64,000 nucleotides of DNA, from assembly GCA_019635755.1 (NCBI GenBank), contig JAHBYW010000005.1, forward strand, positions 62,001 to 126,000. Direction: 5' to 3'. Both the position numbers and the translations under genes were made by a program. The stretch is from Rhizobiaceae bacterium. Lineage in GTDB: Bacteria; Pseudomonadota; Alphaproteobacteria; Rhizobiales; Rhizobiaceae. Shown piece after piece: positions 51,501 to 61,758 of this stretch. The stretch's first letter is position 1; the number at the start of each line of letters is the position of its first letter. A model generated the notes under the pieces. It worked only from the letters and a program-made list of their open reading frames with translations, was not told the DNA's origin and did not search any database.

Positions 51501-52778
51501 TCAGGCGATCGTCCTCGCCGCCCGCCAGTAGTGCCACGCACCCCATATGCCGGCAATCTGCACGACGAGGATGGCGTAACCGAGGGAGCGGGTGCCTTGT
51601 GCCGCAAACACCGTTTCGCTGGCGAACCCGATAACGGTCGGGCCGATGCCAACGCCTACGATATTGAAGACGAACAGGAAGATCGCGGTGGCCATCGGCC
51701 GCATGCGAGGTTCGACACGCGAATGCAGGAAGGCGTACGTCGGCCCCCAGAAGACAGTGGCCAGGCTGGCCGAAACCGCCACGCAAGCGAGCGCGCCAAT
51801 CGTTGAAGGCAACAGCAGAAACCCGGCAATGAACGGTTTGGCTGCAACGATTGCCACGACCACGACGCCGAGACGCCAGCGGGGATGTCCCGCCTCGGCC
51901 AGCCTGTCGGCGATCAGCCCGCTCACCCACGTGCCGATGCCGCCCAGGACACCGATGGTGAGGGCAAGATAGATACCCGTCTGCGCCTGACTCAGCTGAA
52001 ATGCGCGGATGATGAAGGCGGCGTTCCATGTCAGCGCGCCGAACGTGACCACCCCCGTCACGGCGATGCCGCACATCGCATGAAAGAGGCCGCTATCGTT
52101 CCATATGGTGCGCAGCGTTGCACCAAAGAGGGGGGCACCGTCGGCCGCATCCCTTCCTGCTCGCGCCGGCTCTGTCACCGTGAACCGCAGCAGGAGCGCC
52201 AGCGCGAGCCCTGGCACGCCGGCAATAACGAACGCCCACCTCCAGCCGAGGGCCTGTCCGGCAATCCCTCCAACGAGGAAGGCCAGCAGCACGCCGACGT
52301 TGGAACCCGCCGCGAAGGTCGCCATGGCCGACGTCCGCTTCTCGTTCGGGTAGAGGTCCGCGATCATCGAATGCGCGGGAGCGACCGCGCCCGCCTCGCC
52401 GACGGCGACACCAAGGCGGGCCAGCGCGAGCTGAACGAAAGTCTGGGCGCCGGCCATCGCGATGGTGAGCGCGCTCCAGATGGCAACCGCGGCCGCGATG
52501 ATGTTGCGCCGGCTGCCGCGGGCCGCCATCCAGGCGACCGGGAAGCCGAAGGTGACGTAGACGACGGCGAAGAGCGCGCCCGACAAGAGGCCGAGCTGCG
52601 TATCGGAAAGTGAGAATTCCGCTCCGATCTGCTCGAGCGTAATGGCCAGGATGTTGCGGTCCAGCTGATTGACCGCGAAGACTGCGGTAAGCACGCCGAG
52701 CGCGTAGCGATGTCCGTCCCCCGCCATGTCCCCAACGACCTGTTCCTGGCCCGAACGGCCAATGACGTCACGGCGCAT
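51501..52778 (-). CDS. MFS transporter (Spinster-like)
   Basis: 425 residues, twelve helices. The N-terminal FAVNQLDRNILAITLEQIGA, GLLSGALFAVVYVTFGFPVA (with AARGSRRN loop), and GEAGAVAPAHSMIADLYPNE match the spinster-type MFS group. It exports or imports an unknown organic compound. The start may be the Met at residue 18 (MAGDGHRYALGVLTAVFAVN), which lies closer to the first helix. Confidence 0.9.
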   Translation of the reverse strand: MRRDVIGRSGQEQVVGDMAGDGHRYALGVLTAVFAVNQLDRNILAITLEQIGAEFSLSDTQLGLLSGALFAVVYVTFGFPVAWMAARGSRRNIIAAAVAIWSALTIAMAGAQTFVQLALARLGVAVGEAGAVAPAHSMIADLYPNEKRTSAMATFAAGSNVGVLLAFLVGGIAGQALGWRWAFVIAGVPGLALALLLRFTVTEPARAGRDAADGAPLFGATLRTIWNDSGLFHAMCGIAVTGVVTFGALTWNAAFIIRAFQLSQAQTGIYLALTIGVLGGIGTWVSGLIADRLAEAGHPRWRLGVVVVAIVAAKPFIAGFLLLPSTIGALACVAVSASLATVFWGPTYAFLHSRVEPRMRPMATAIFLFVFNIVGVGIGPTVIGFASETVFAAQGTRSLGYAILVVQIAGIWGAWHYWRAARTIA

Positions 52779-52916
52779 GATGCGCAGCCGACTCCGAAAG
52801 GCAAGCTAGGGGCCAGCGGTTCCCGGCGGGAGAAGCGACCGCCTTCCGCCAGCGGTGCTTGTTCGCCGACTGACCGCTGTTGGCCTCTGAGCGGTAATGT
52901 CCTGCGTATCTTTCTT

Positions 52917-52938
52917 CCTCGGCCAATCACGGCCGAGG
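52917..52938 (+). promoter_or_regulatory. Hairpin covering the ribosome site of the integrase
   Basis: CCTCGGCC (52917-52924), a six-base loop, and GGCCGAGG (52931-52938). The GAGG of the 3' arm is the start of the integrase Shine-Dalgarno (GAGGAG, 52935-52940), nine bases before the ATG. The fold would hide the site and reduce translation unless opened. Confidence 0.5.
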
Positions 52939-52947
52939 AGAAATCAC

Positions 52948-53580
52948 ATGGGCCATTCAAGATTCGATGATGCAATTCGCGAGCGCGCCGCTTGGAATGC
53001 CGGAAAGAAGGTCGGCACCAAGCGGCCGTTCACTCAGAAGCAGATCTGGGCCATCCGCTTCTTTCTTGATCGAGAGCCACGCGTTCGGGACCGAGCACTG
53101 TTCGATCTGGCAATCGACAGCAAGCTTCGCGGCTGCGACCTGGTCAAGATCAGGATCCGCGATGTAGTCGCCGGACCGGAAATCAGAACCCGGTCGACAG
53201 TCATCCAGCAAAAAACGGGACGGCCGGTCCAGTTCGAAATCACCGCTGATGTAAGAGCGAGCCTGCTTGCATGGCTCGAACGACGAGGCGGCACGGTCGA
53301 GGACTACGCGTTTCCGAGCCGAATCGATCACACGAAACACATGAGCACGAGGCAGTATGCTCGGCTGGTCGATGAATGGGTGACGGCGGTCGGTCTGCGT
53401 GCGGAGGAGTATGGCACTCACTCGCTTCGGCGCACGAAGGCGTCGATGATCTACAGGGCGACAGGAAACATCCGAGCCATCCAGATATTGCTCGGTCACT
53501 CCAAGATCGAGAACACAGTGCGGTATCTTGGCGTCGATGTCGAGGACGCGCTGCTGCTGGCTGAGCGTACGGAAATCTAG
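52948..53580 (+). CDS. Short tyrosine recombinase (solo integrase)
   Basis: 210 residues. The catalytic set is present: Arg61 (KLRGCDLVKI), His158-x-x-Arg161 (THSLRRTKAS), His184 (LLGHSKIENT) and nucleophile Tyr193. The N-terminal core-binding domain is only about 50 residues, so it is a minimal form. No attachment site, tRNA or element genes lie beside it; it sits alone between an MFS gene and kdp. Short direct repeats gccagcggt upstream (about 52812 and 52849) could be its targets. Confidence 0.88.
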   Translation: MGHSRFDDAIRERAAWNAGKKVGTKRPFTQKQIWAIRFFLDREPRVRDRALFDLAIDSKLRGCDLVKIRIRDVVAGPEIRTRSTVIQQKTGRPVQFEITADVRASLLAWLERRGGTVEDYAFPSRIDHTKHMSTRQYARLVDEWVTAVGLRAEEYGTHSLRRTKASMIYRATGNIRAIQILLGHSKIENTVRYLGVDVEDALLLAERTEI

Positions 53581-53747
53581 CGGTTGGCAGCCAAGGTTAT
53601 GGATTCCGCCTGCCAGACTCCGCAAGAGCTGCGCACGACATTGACTGTGCTGCGGGGTGTGGACCCTCCCAAGTCGCGTTTATGCGCCGTTTACGCCGGT
53701 TGCGTCGACGACACATCGCGCGTTGATGCCCACAGGCCATAAGTAGG

Positions 53748-53770
53748 ACGCTCCTAACAACTCGGAGCGT
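53748..53770 (+). promoter_or_regulatory. Hairpin over the ribosome site of the first kdp leader peptide
   Basis: ACGCTCC (53748-53754) pairs with GGAGCGT (53764-53770), loop nine bases. The 3' arm contains GGAG, the Shine-Dalgarno of the 27-residue ORF that starts at 53774. It may tune translation of the kdp operon. No clear KdpE box was identified. Confidence 0.45.
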
Positions 53771-53773
53771 TCT

Positions 53774-53857
53774 ATGCTCGACATCCTCTATATCGCGCTC
53801 GCCGCCGGCTTCTTCGTCGCAGCCGCTGCCTCCGTCCGTCTGCTCAAACGGCTCTGA
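53774..53857 (+). CDS. 27-residue hydrophobic leader peptide of the kdp operon
   Basis: MLDILYIALAAGFFVAAAAS then VRLLKRL: one transmembrane helix and a basic C-terminus. It precedes kdpF by nine bases and looks like a second KdpF-type peptide. Small ORFs of this kind precede kdpF in several Alphaproteobacteria, as far as I recall. It may be a structural accessory of the pump or only a leader. Confidence 0.6.
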   Translation: MLDILYIALAAGFFVAAAASVRLLKRL

Positions 53858-53866
53858 GGTCGCGCC

Positions 53867-53956
53867 ATGGCTCTCGACCTCATCGTCGGCGGCGCGGTTG
53901 CCGCTCTCCTTCTGATCTATCTCGGCTACGCGCTGGCCCGTCCGGAACGGTTCTGA
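53867..53956 (+). CDS. kdpF: Potassium ATPase small subunit KdpF
   Basis: 29 residues: MALDLIVGGAVAALLLIYLG then YALARPERF. The single helix and the end YALxRPERF are the KdpF signature. It stabilises the KdpABC complex in the inner membrane. It begins 21 bases before kdpA. Confidence 0.9.
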   Translation: MALDLIVGGAVAALLLIYLGYALARPERF

Positions 53957-53977
53957 CCGCGCGCAAGGACACGTCTC

Positions 53978-55684
53978 ATGGCACCCGACATCCTGCAATT
54001 CATCCTCTATGCGGTGCTCGTCACTGCGCTTGCCTGGCCGCTCGGCTTCTACCTTGCCCGCGTCTATGAAGGCGGCAGAACCTGGCTCTCCCCAGTCCTC
54101 GCGCCCGTTGAGCGCGGGTTCTTCGCGCTTGCTGGCATTCGCCCGGACCAGGGCCAGCACTGGACGCGCTATTCGCTGTCCGTGCTTGCCTTCAGCCTCG
54201 GCTCGTGGGCGCTGCTCTATGCGATCCTGAGACTGCAGGATGTGCTGCCGTTCAACCCACAGGCTCTCGGCCCGCTGTCGCCGGACCTTGCCTTCAACAC
54301 GGCGGTGTCGTTCACGACCAACACCAACTGGCAGGCCTATGGCGGCGAAACGACCATGTCGTATTTCAGCCAGATGGCCGGCCTGACGGTGCAGAACTTC
54401 GTCTCGGCCGGCGTCGGCATGGCGGTGTGTGCGGCAGTCATCCGTGGGTTCTTCAGCCGCGAGCAGAAGACGCTCGGCAATTTCTGGGTCGACCTCACCC
54501 GCTCGGTTCTCTACGTGCTCCTGCCGCTGTCGATCGGGCTGACGCTGTTCCTGGTCTGGCAGGGCGTGCCGCAGAACCTGATGGCCTACGTGTCGGCGAC
54601 GACGCTGGAAGGCGCGCAGCAGACGATCAGCCAGGGTCCAGCAGCGTCCCAGATTGCGATCAAGCAGCTCGGCACCAATGGCGGCGGCTTCTGGAACGCG
54701 AACTCGTCGGTGCCCTACGAGAACCCGACCCCGCTCTCGAACCTGATCGAGATGGTGTCGATCCTGCTCATCCCGGCGTCCTTCTGCTTCATGTTCGGCA
54801 GGATGGTGAAGGATTCGCGCCAGGGTATCGCGATCTTCGCGGCAATGGGGATCTTGTTCGTCGCCGCGCTGGCTCTAACCTACGGCTCGGAGATCGCCGG
54901 CAACCCCGCCTTCGCCTCGCTTCCGGTCGAACAGTCGGCGGGCAACATGGAGGGCAAGGAAGTCCGCTTTGGCGTCGGCAATTCCGCGCTCTGGGCAACC
55001 GCGACGACCGCGGCGTCCAACGGCTCGGTTAATTCCATGCATGACAGTTTCATGCCGCTCGGTGCGCTGGCCCCGATGCTCCTGATGCAGATCGGCGAAG
55101 TGGTGTTCGGCGGGGTCGGCTCCGGCTTCTACGGCATGCTGTCCTTCGTCGTGCTGACCGTCTTTCTCGCCGGCTTAATGGTGGGCCGCACGCCCGAATA
55201 TCTCGGCAAGAAGATCGAGGCGCGCGAGGTGAAGCTTTCGGTCATCGCCTTCTTGGTCATGCCGCTGGGCGTGCTGGGGCTGGGCGCGCTCGCGGCCGTC
55301 CTGCCGATCCCGCTGTCGTCTCTTCAGGACGCCGGCCCGCACGGTCTGTCGGAAATCCTTTATGCCTATTCATCGGCGACCGGGAACAACGGCTCGGCAT
55401 TCGCAGGCTTCGGGGCGAACGTGCCGTATCACAACACTATGCAGGGCATCGCGATGCTCGCCGGCCGCTTCGTCTACATCGTCCCGATGCTGGCGGTCGC
55501 AGGCTCGCTCGCCGCGAAGAAGTCGGCGCCGGCATCGAGCGGCACCTTCCCGACGCATGGGCCGCTGTTCGTCACCCTCTTGGTCGCAGTGATCCTGATT
55601 CTCGGCGGACTGACCTTCTTCCCGGCGCTCGCGCTGGGACCGATCGCCGAGCACGTCTCGATGCTCGCCGGCGAAACCTTCTGA
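53978..55684 (+). CDS. kdpA: Potassium-transporting ATPase subunit KdpA
   Basis: 568 residues. Four pore motifs are visible as [40 protein letters not shown], the [15 protein letters not shown] region and [20 protein letters not shown]. It is the K+ selective channel-like subunit of the Kdp pump. The ATG at 53978 is followed by a membrane helix. kdpB starts nine bases after its stop. Confidence 0.98.
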   Translation: MAPDILQFILYAVLVTALAWPLGFYLARVYEGGRTWLSPVLAPVERGFFALAGIRPDQGQHWTRYSLSVLAFSLGSWALLYAILRLQDVLPFNPQALGPLSPDLAFNTAVSFTTNTNWQAYGGETTMSYFSQMAGLTVQNFVSAGVGMAVCAAVIRGFFSREQKTLGNFWVDLTRSVLYVLLPLSIGLTLFLVWQGVPQNLMAYVSATTLEGAQQTISQGPAASQIAIKQLGTNGGGFWNANSSVPYENPTPLSNLIEMVSILLIPASFCFMFGRMVKDSRQGIAIFAAMGILFVAALALTYGSEIAGNPAFASLPVEQSAGNMEGKEVRFGVGNSALWATATTAASNGSVNSMHDSFMPLGALAPMLLMQIGEVVFGGVGSGFYGMLSFVVLTVFLAGLMVGRTPEYLGKKIEAREVKLSVIAFLVMPLGVLGLGALAAVLPIPLSSLQDAGPHGLSEILYAYSSATGNNGSAFAGFGANVPYHNTMQGIAMLAGRFVYIVPMLAVAGSLAAKKSAPASSGTFPTHGPLFVTLLVAVILILGGLTFFPALALGPIAEHVSMLAGETF

Positions 55685-55693
55685 GGCATTCCA

Positions 55694-57730
55694 ATGCGCA
55701 AGAAACCCGATATCTCTCTCTTCGACTGGCGCGTCACCGGACCGGCGTTGAAAGTCGCCTTCACGAAACTCGACCCGCGCCTGATGGCGCGGAATCCCGT
55801 CATGTTCGTCACCCTTGTAGTGGCGGCGCTTTCCACCCTGCTGTTCCTGCGCGATCTCGTCGCTGGAGGCGAGAACGTGGCCATCAGCGGCCAGATCGCC
55901 GCCTGGCTGTGGTTCACCGTCTACTTCGCAAATTTCGCCGAGGCGATGGCCGAAGGACGTGGCAAGGCGCGCGCAGATACGCTGCGCGCTACCCAGTCCG
56001 AGACGCCAGCGCGCAAGCTTCCCGCCGCTGATGCGCACGCGTCCGAGATCGTCTCCAGCCGCTCGCTCAAGCCCGGTGACCTGGTGCTGGTCGAGGTTGA
56101 CGACATCGTTCCGGCCGACGGCGAAATCGTCGAGGGCATCGCCTCGGTCGACGAGAGCGCGATCACCGGCGAATCCGCCCCTGTGATCCGCGAGGCCGGC
56201 GGCGACCGGTCGGCGGTGACCGGCGGCACGCGCGTCGTGTCCGACTGGATCAAGGTCAGAATTACCTCGAAGCCCGGCGAGAGCTTCCTCGACCGGATGA
56301 TCGCCATGGTCGAGGGCGCGGAACGCCAGAAGACGCCGAACGAGATCGCGCTCAACATCCTGCTCGCGGGCATGACGATCATCTTCCTGATCGTCGTCGT
56401 CACGCTGCAGCCCTTCGTGATGTATTCCGGCGCATTCGTGCCGGTGGTTTTCCTGATCGCCCTTCTCGTCACGCTCATCCCGACGACGATCGGCGGGCTT
56501 CTGTCAGCCATCGGCATTGCCGGCATGGACAGGCTGGTGAAGGCGAAGGTGATCGCCAAGTCCGGCCGCGCGGTGGAAGCTGCCGGCGACGTCGACGTGC
56601 TTCTTCTCGACAAGACTGGCACCATCACCTTCGGCGCACGTCAGGCAGACGCTTTCGAACCTCTTCCCGGCGTATCGCCGAAGGAAATGGCGGAGGCCGC
56701 GCTTCTCGCGTCGCTTGCCGACGAGACGCCGGAAGGCCGCTCAATCGTGGATTTTGCACGAAAGCAACTCGGCCGAACGCTGGACGGCACTGACGCGGTA
56801 GCGGAAGCCATTCCCTTCTCCGCCAATACACGCATCTCTGGTGCCGACCTGAAGGATGGTTCGCAGCTGCGCAAGGGCGCTTCCGACGCTATCCTCACCT
56901 GGTGCGGCATCGGCACGACGCCGCAGATCCGCGCGGTCGTCGAAGGCATCGCCAAGTCCGGCGGCACTCCGTTGCTCGTCGCCCGCGACAAGCGCGTGCT
57001 CGGCGTCATCCAGCTGAAGGACATCGTCAAGCCAGGCATCCGCGAGCGCTTTGCGGAACTCCGCCGCATGGGCGTGCGCACGGTGATGGTGACCGGCGAC
57101 AATCCGCTCACCGCCGCTGCCATCGCCGCCGAGGCCGGCGTCGACGATTTCCTGGCGGAGGCGACGCCTGAGCGCAAGCTGGAGCTGATCCGCAAGGAGC
57201 AGGCCGAAGGCAAGCTCGTCGCCATGTGCGGCGACGGCTCGAACGATGCTCCGGCGCTCGCCCAGGCCGATGTCGGCGTCGCGATGAACACGGGGACGCC
57301 CGCCGCGAAGGAAGCGGGCAACCTGATCGACCTCGATTCGGATCCGACCAAGCTCATCGAGATCGTGCTCGTGGGCAAGCAGTTGCTGATCAGCCGCGGC
57401 TCGCTGACCACCTTCTCCGTTGCCAACGACGTGGCGAAATACTTCGCCATCCTGCCCGCGCTGTTCGTGACCGCCTATCCGGCGCTCGGCGTGCTCAACG
57501 TCATGGGCCTGGGCAGCCCGGGCAGTGCGATCCTCTCGGCGGTCATCTTCAACGCGTTGATCATCATCGCGCTGATCCCGCTGGCGCTGCGCGGCGTGAA
57601 GTACCAGCCGGCGACGGCCGCAACACTCTTGCGTCGCAACCTTCTCGTCTATGGCCTTGGCGGCCTGATCGTTCCCTTCGTCGGCATCAAGGCGATCGAC
57701 CTGATTGTCAACGCCGCCGGCATCGTATGA
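55694..57730 (+). CDS. kdpB: Potassium-transporting P-type ATPase subunit KdpB
   Basis: 678 residues. P-type phosphorylation site [13 protein letters not shown] (Asp306), TGES in the actuator domain ([10 protein letters not shown]), and hinge [20 protein letters not shown]. It hydrolyses ATP to drive K+ into the cell through KdpA. All domains are intact. kdpC starts nine bases later. Confidence 0.98.
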   Translation: MRKKPDISLFDWRVTGPALKVAFTKLDPRLMARNPVMFVTLVVAALSTLLFLRDLVAGGENVAISGQIAAWLWFTVYFANFAEAMAEGRGKARADTLRATQSETPARKLPAADAHASEIVSSRSLKPGDLVLVEVDDIVPADGEIVEGIASVDESAITGESAPVIREAGGDRSAVTGGTRVVSDWIKVRITSKPGESFLDRMIAMVEGAERQKTPNEIALNILLAGMTIIFLIVVVTLQPFVMYSGAFVPVVFLIALLVTLIPTTIGGLLSAIGIAGMDRLVKAKVIAKSGRAVEAAGDVDVLLLDKTGTITFGARQADAFEPLPGVSPKEMAEAALLASLADETPEGRSIVDFARKQLGRTLDGTDAVAEAIPFSANTRISGADLKDGSQLRKGASDAILTWCGIGTTPQIRAVVEGIAKSGGTPLLVARDKRVLGVIQLKDIVKPGIRERFAELRRMGVRTVMVTGDNPLTAAAIAAEAGVDDFLAEATPERKLELIRKEQAEGKLVAMCGDGSNDAPALAQADVGVAMNTGTPAAKEAGNLIDLDSDPTKLIEIVLVGKQLLISRGSLTTFSVANDVAKYFAILPALFVTAYPALGVLNVMGLGSPGSAILSAVIFNALIIIALIPLALRGVKYQPATAATLLRRNLLVYGLGGLIVPFVGIKAIDLIVNAAGIV

Positions 57731-57739
57731 GGTGACACC

Positions 57740-58324
57740 ATGCTCTCCGAACTCCGACCCGCATTCACCCTTCTCGCACTGTTCACGCTGCTCAACGGAG
57801 TGGCCTATCCGCTAGCGATGACCGGCGCCGCGCAAGCGCTTTTTCCGACGCAGGCCAACGGCAGCCTGATTGAACGCGACGGCCAGGTCATCGGGTCGTC
57901 ACTCATTGGCCAGTCCTTCTCGGGCGAGGCCTATTTTCACAGCCGCCCCTCGGCTGCCGGGACCGACGGATACGACGCTGCCTCCACCGGCGGCAGCAAC
58001 CTCGGCCCCACCGCGCAGACGCTGATCGACCGGGTGGCGGCCGAGGCGCAGCGGGTCAGTGCCGCCAACGGCGGCGCGGCCGTCCCGATCGACCTCGTCA
58101 CTGCATCCGGCAGCGGGCTCGACCCCCATATCTCGCCCGAGGCTGCGATTCTGCAGGTTGCACGCGTCGCCGCCGCGCGGGGAGCGGATGTCGCCACCGT
58201 CCGCGCGCTTGTCGCCGAGCATGTCGAGGGGCGCACACTGGGCGTGCTGGGCGAGCCGCGCGTCAACGTGCTCATGCTGAATCTCGCGCTCGATGAGCGC
58301 TTGCCAATCGCCGGCTGGCGATGA
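57740..58324 (+). CDS. kdpC: Potassium-transporting ATPase subunit KdpC
   Basis: 194 residues. One N-terminal helix (about 8-30) and the periplasmic domain with [40 protein letters not shown] and [14 protein letters not shown], the KdpC signature. It completes the KdpFABC pump. It overlaps kdpD by four bases (ATGA). Confidence 0.97.
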   Translation: MLSELRPAFTLLALFTLLNGVAYPLAMTGAAQALFPTQANGSLIERDGQVIGSSLIGQSFSGEAYFHSRPSAAGTDGYDAASTGGSNLGPTAQTLIDRVAAEAQRVSAANGGAAVPIDLVTASGSGLDPHISPEAAILQVARVAAARGADVATVRALVAEHVEGRTLGVLGEPRVNVLMLNLALDERLPIAGWR

Positions 58325-61008
58325 ATTCGGACAGCCGCCCGGAACCTGATGCCCTTCTCGCCGAAGCGCAGAAGGAGGGGCGCGGGCGGCTGAAGATCTT
58401 CCTTGGCGCGGCGCCGGGTGTCGGCAAGACCTACGCCATGCTGGAGGCAGCGCAGCGCCGGAGGGCGGATGGTCTCGACGTCGTCGTCGGCGTCGTCGAG
58501 ACGCATGGCCGGGCCGAGACCGAGCGGCTTGTTGGCGGGCTCGAAATCGTCCCGCGGGCACAGATACAATATGGCGGGCGCCTGCTCGCCGAAATGGACC
58601 TTGACGGCATTCTCGCAAGACGTCCGAAGCTGGTCCTCGTCGACGAACTGGCCCACACCAACGTTCCGGGCAGCCGCCATGCCAAGCGCTGGCAGGACGT
58701 GGACGAGCTTCTGGCTACGGGAATCGACGTCTACTCGACGCTGAACATCCAGCACCTCGAAAGCCTGAACGACGTTGTTGCCCGCATCGCGCGCGTCAAG
58801 GTGCGCGAGACCATCCCCGACAAGGTGCTGGAACTCGCCGACGACATCGAGCTGATCGACCTGCCGCCGGACGAACTCATCGAGAGGCTGCGCGAAGGCA
58901 AGGTCTACATCCAGGACCAGATCGCACGCGCGATCCAGAACTTCTTTTCAAAAGGTAACCTGACCGCGCTGCGGGAATTGGCGATGCGCGTCGCAGCCGA
59001 CCGCGTCGATGCGCAGATGGCGGCCCACATGAAGAGCCATGCGATTCCCGGCCCATGGCCCGCGCAGGACCGCGTGCTCGTCTGCGTCAACGAAGCACCC
59101 GTCTCCAAGGCGCTGGTCCGGGCCGCCAAGCGCATGGCCGAGCGGTCGCGCACGGACTGGATCGCCGCAAGCGTGACGACGCCTGCCTCCGAGCACCTGC
59201 CGGATGCTGCCAAGGATTCGATTGCCGAGACCTTGCGGCTGGCAGAATCCCTGGGGGCGGAGATCTCGACCATCAACGCCGAGAGCCATGTCGCCGACGA
59301 GATCCTTGCATTCGCCCGCAGCCGCAACGTCTCGCGCATCGTGCTGGGACGCCCACGGCCGCGCCTGTTCACGGCCTGGTTCACGCGAGAAACGGTCGCC
59401 GAGGAGATCATCCGAAAGGCTGACGACTTCGAGGTGACCATTGTCTCGGCCGATCCTGGCGAGGCGAGGAAAGCCGCGATCCGTGGTGCTGTGCTCGTTC
59501 CCGAGCGCGACCCGAAGGCCTATCTCTGGTCGGCCGTCGCTGTGGCGACGGCAACAACCGTCGCGATCTTCGTCAATCGCATCTTCCCAGTCGAGAGCCT
59601 GTCGCTCTTCTTCCTGGTGGCCGTTCTGGCTGTTGCCGCCCGCTTCGGCCTTTGGCCCTCGATCGTCGCCAGCGTACTCGCCTTCCTCAGCTACAATTTC
59701 TTCCTCACCGAACCGTTCTTCACCTTCGAGATCGCCAATCAGGATCTGGTGCTGACCCTCTTCCTGTTCCTGGCGGTGGCGGTCGTCACAGGCAACCTCG
59801 CGGCGCGGCTGCGTGACCAGGCGCGTGCCCAGCGCGCGATCGCCAGGCGGACGTCGAATCTGTTCGATTTCTCACGCAAGGTTGCGAGCGTCGCTTCGCT
59901 GGACGACGTGGTCTGGGCGGCGGTCACCCATGTCGCGTCGACGATGCAATGTTCCTCGATGATCCTGATGCCCGATGCTGCGGGACGGCTCGAGATCGTC
60001 GGCGGCATGCCTCCGGAGGACCAGCTCGAACCGCGCGACCGCGGTGCGGCGGAATGGGCGTGGGACAAGCGCGAGCCGGCAGGCTGGTCTTCGCACACCT
60101 TGCCGTCGGCGACATGGCTCTTCCTGCCAATGAAGAGTGCCGACCGAGTTCATGGCCTGCTCGGCGTCCAGTTCGGCGCGCGTCAGTACATCACCACGGA
60201 AGAGCGCCGGCTGCTGGATTCCCTCGTCGATCAGGTCGGTCTCGCCATTGAGCGGACCAAGCTTGCTTCCGACATGGAGCAGACGCGCCTGCTTGCGGAG
60301 ACGGAGAGTCTGCGCGCGGCCCTGCTGTCTTCCGTCAGCCACGATCTCCGGACGCCGCTGGTCTCGATCATCGGCGCCGCGACGTCGCTGGTCGACGCGG
60401 ACGAGGCGCTGGGAGCATCCGGCCGCCGGAGCATGGCCGAGACGATCCGCGACGAGGGCGAGCGTCTCAATCGCTATGTCCAGAACCTTCTCGACATGAC
60501 TCGCCTCGGCTATGGTGCGCTGAAGGTGCGCCGGCAGCCGATCGATCTGCGCGAGGTGGTGGGACGGGCCGTGCGGCGGCTTAATCGCGATCTCGCTGCC
60601 CACCGCGTCGTTCGCAAACTTCCAGCTTCCTTGCCGGAGGTGTCCGGCGACGCCGGGCTTCTGGAGCAGGTGGTGACGAACATTCTCGACAATGCCGCGA
60701 AATATGCGCCCGCGGGTTCAGCAGTCACCGTGTCGGCCGAAGCGAGTGGCGGCGAAGTGCTGTTGGCCATTTCGGACGAAGGCCCGGGAATCCCGGAGAA
60801 CGACCGTACGCATGTCTTCGACATGTTCTTCCGCGTCCGCGCGGGCGACGGCCAGCCGGGCGGCACCGGCCTCGGCCTCGCGATCGCCAAGGGGATCATC
60901 GACGCGCATGGCGGTTCGATCCGAGCCGAGCCGGCCCAGAAGGACGGGAGCGGGACACGCGTCGTCATTACCCTTCCCGTCGCCGCACCATCCGGCGCGC
61001 CCGCATGA
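58321..61008 (+). CDS. kdpD: Potassium sensor histidine kinase KdpD
   Basis: 895 residues. N-terminal KdpD ATP-binding domain with [12 protein letters not shown] (29-40), a universal-stress-like domain, four membrane helices (about 400-500), a GAF-like region, and the kinase core with H-box [11 protein letters not shown] (His674), [11 protein letters not shown] and [10 protein letters not shown]. It senses low K+ or osmotic stress and phosphorylates KdpE. It overlaps both neighbours. Confidence 0.97.
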   Translation: MNSDSRPEPDALLAEAQKEGRGRLKIFLGAAPGVGKTYAMLEAAQRRRADGLDVVVGVVETHGRAETERLVGGLEIVPRAQIQYGGRLLAEMDLDGILARRPKLVLVDELAHTNVPGSRHAKRWQDVDELLATGIDVYSTLNIQHLESLNDVVARIARVKVRETIPDKVLELADDIELIDLPPDELIERLREGKVYIQDQIARAIQNFFSKGNLTALRELAMRVAADRVDAQMAAHMKSHAIPGPWPAQDRVLVCVNEAPVSKALVRAAKRMAERSRTDWIAASVTTPASEHLPDAAKDSIAETLRLAESLGAEISTINAESHVADEILAFARSRNVSRIVLGRPRPRLFTAWFTRETVAEEIIRKADDFEVTIVSADPGEARKAAIRGAVLVPERDPKAYLWSAVAVATATTVAIFVNRIFPVESLSLFFLVAVLAVAARFGLWPSIVASVLAFLSYNFFLTEPFFTFEIANQDLVLTLFLFLAVAVVTGNLAARLRDQARAQRAIARRTSNLFDFSRKVASVASLDDVVWAAVTHVASTMQCSSMILMPDAAGRLEIVGGMPPEDQLEPRDRGAAEWAWDKREPAGWSSHTLPSATWLFLPMKSADRVHGLLGVQFGARQYITTEERRLLDSLVDQVGLAIERTKLASDMEQTRLLAETESLRAALLSSVSHDLRTPLVSIIGAATSLVDADEALGASGRRSMAETIRDEGERLNRYVQNLLDMTRLGYGALKVRRQPIDLREVVGRAVRRLNRDLAAHRVVRKLPASLPEVSGDAGLLEQVVTNILDNAAKYAPAGSAVTVSAEASGGEVLLAISDEGPGIPENDRTHVFDMFFRVRAGDGQPGGTGLGLAIAKGIIDAHGGSIRAEPAQKDGSGTRVVITLPVAAPSGAPA

Positions 61009-61688
61009 ACACTGGCCGAATTCTTCTGATCGAGGACGACCCCGGCATCCGGAAATTCCTGCGTGTGGCACTGGAGGCGCATGGCTTTACGCTGGAGGAA
61101 GACGCATCCGGCAAGGGCGGGATCGCAAAGGCCGCAACCATGCAGCCGGATCTCGTCGTGCTCGACCTCGGTCTGCCCGACATGGACGGCAAGGCCGTGA
61201 TCGCGCGAATCCGCGAATGGTCGAAGGTGCCCATCCTGATCCTCTCGGTGCGCCAGTCCGAGGAGGAGAAGGTCGCAGCCCTGGATGCGGGCGCCAACGA
61301 CTATGTCGTGAAGCCCTTCGGCATCGCCGAAATGCTGGCACGTGTCAGGGCGTTGCTGCGATCGACCTTTGGCGGCGCGGCGCCGGATACGGAAATCGTG
61401 CGCAGCGACCTGCGCATCGACCTCGCCCGCCACGAGGTTTCGCTCGCAGGAGGTCCAGTCAAGCTTACGCGCAAGGAGTTCGACCTTCTCGCGCTGCTCG
61501 CCCGCAACGCCGGGCGCATCGTCACCCATCGTCAGCTGCTAGCCGACCTCTGGGGACCCGCCCACGAGCATGACCTCCAGTACCTGCGCGTCTTCATCGG
61601 CCGCCTTCGCGCCAAGCTCGGCGACGACCCCGCAGCGCCACGCTTCATCCTCAACGAGCCGGGAGTTGGATACCGTTTCCTGGACTAG
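61005..61688 (+). CDS. kdpE: kdp operon response regulator KdpE
   Basis: 227 residues. OmpR-type: receiver with Asp54 (VVLDLGLPDMDGKA) and Lys in DYVVKPFG, and winged helix (LTRKEFDLLALLARNAGRIV, then LRVFIGRLRAKLGDD). It activates kdpFABC. It overlaps kdpD by four bases. A gene-free gap of 70 bases separates it from the convergent ABC-F gene. Confidence 0.97.
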   Translation: MNTGRILLIEDDPGIRKFLRVALEAHGFTLEEDASGKGGIAKAATMQPDLVVLDLGLPDMDGKAVIARIREWSKVPILILSVRQSEEEKVAALDAGANDYVVKPFGIAEMLARVRALLRSTFGGAAPDTEIVRSDLRIDLARHEVSLAGGPVKLTRKEFDLLALLARNAGRIVTHRQLLADLWGPAHEHDLQYLRVFIGRLRAKLGDDPAAPRFILNEPGVGYRFLD

Positions 61689-61758
61689 ATGGTCGCTCAG
61701 GACCTTTGTCGACAAACGGCAGCTTACCTCGTTCTCGCTACCGTAAGCCGACGTTCTC

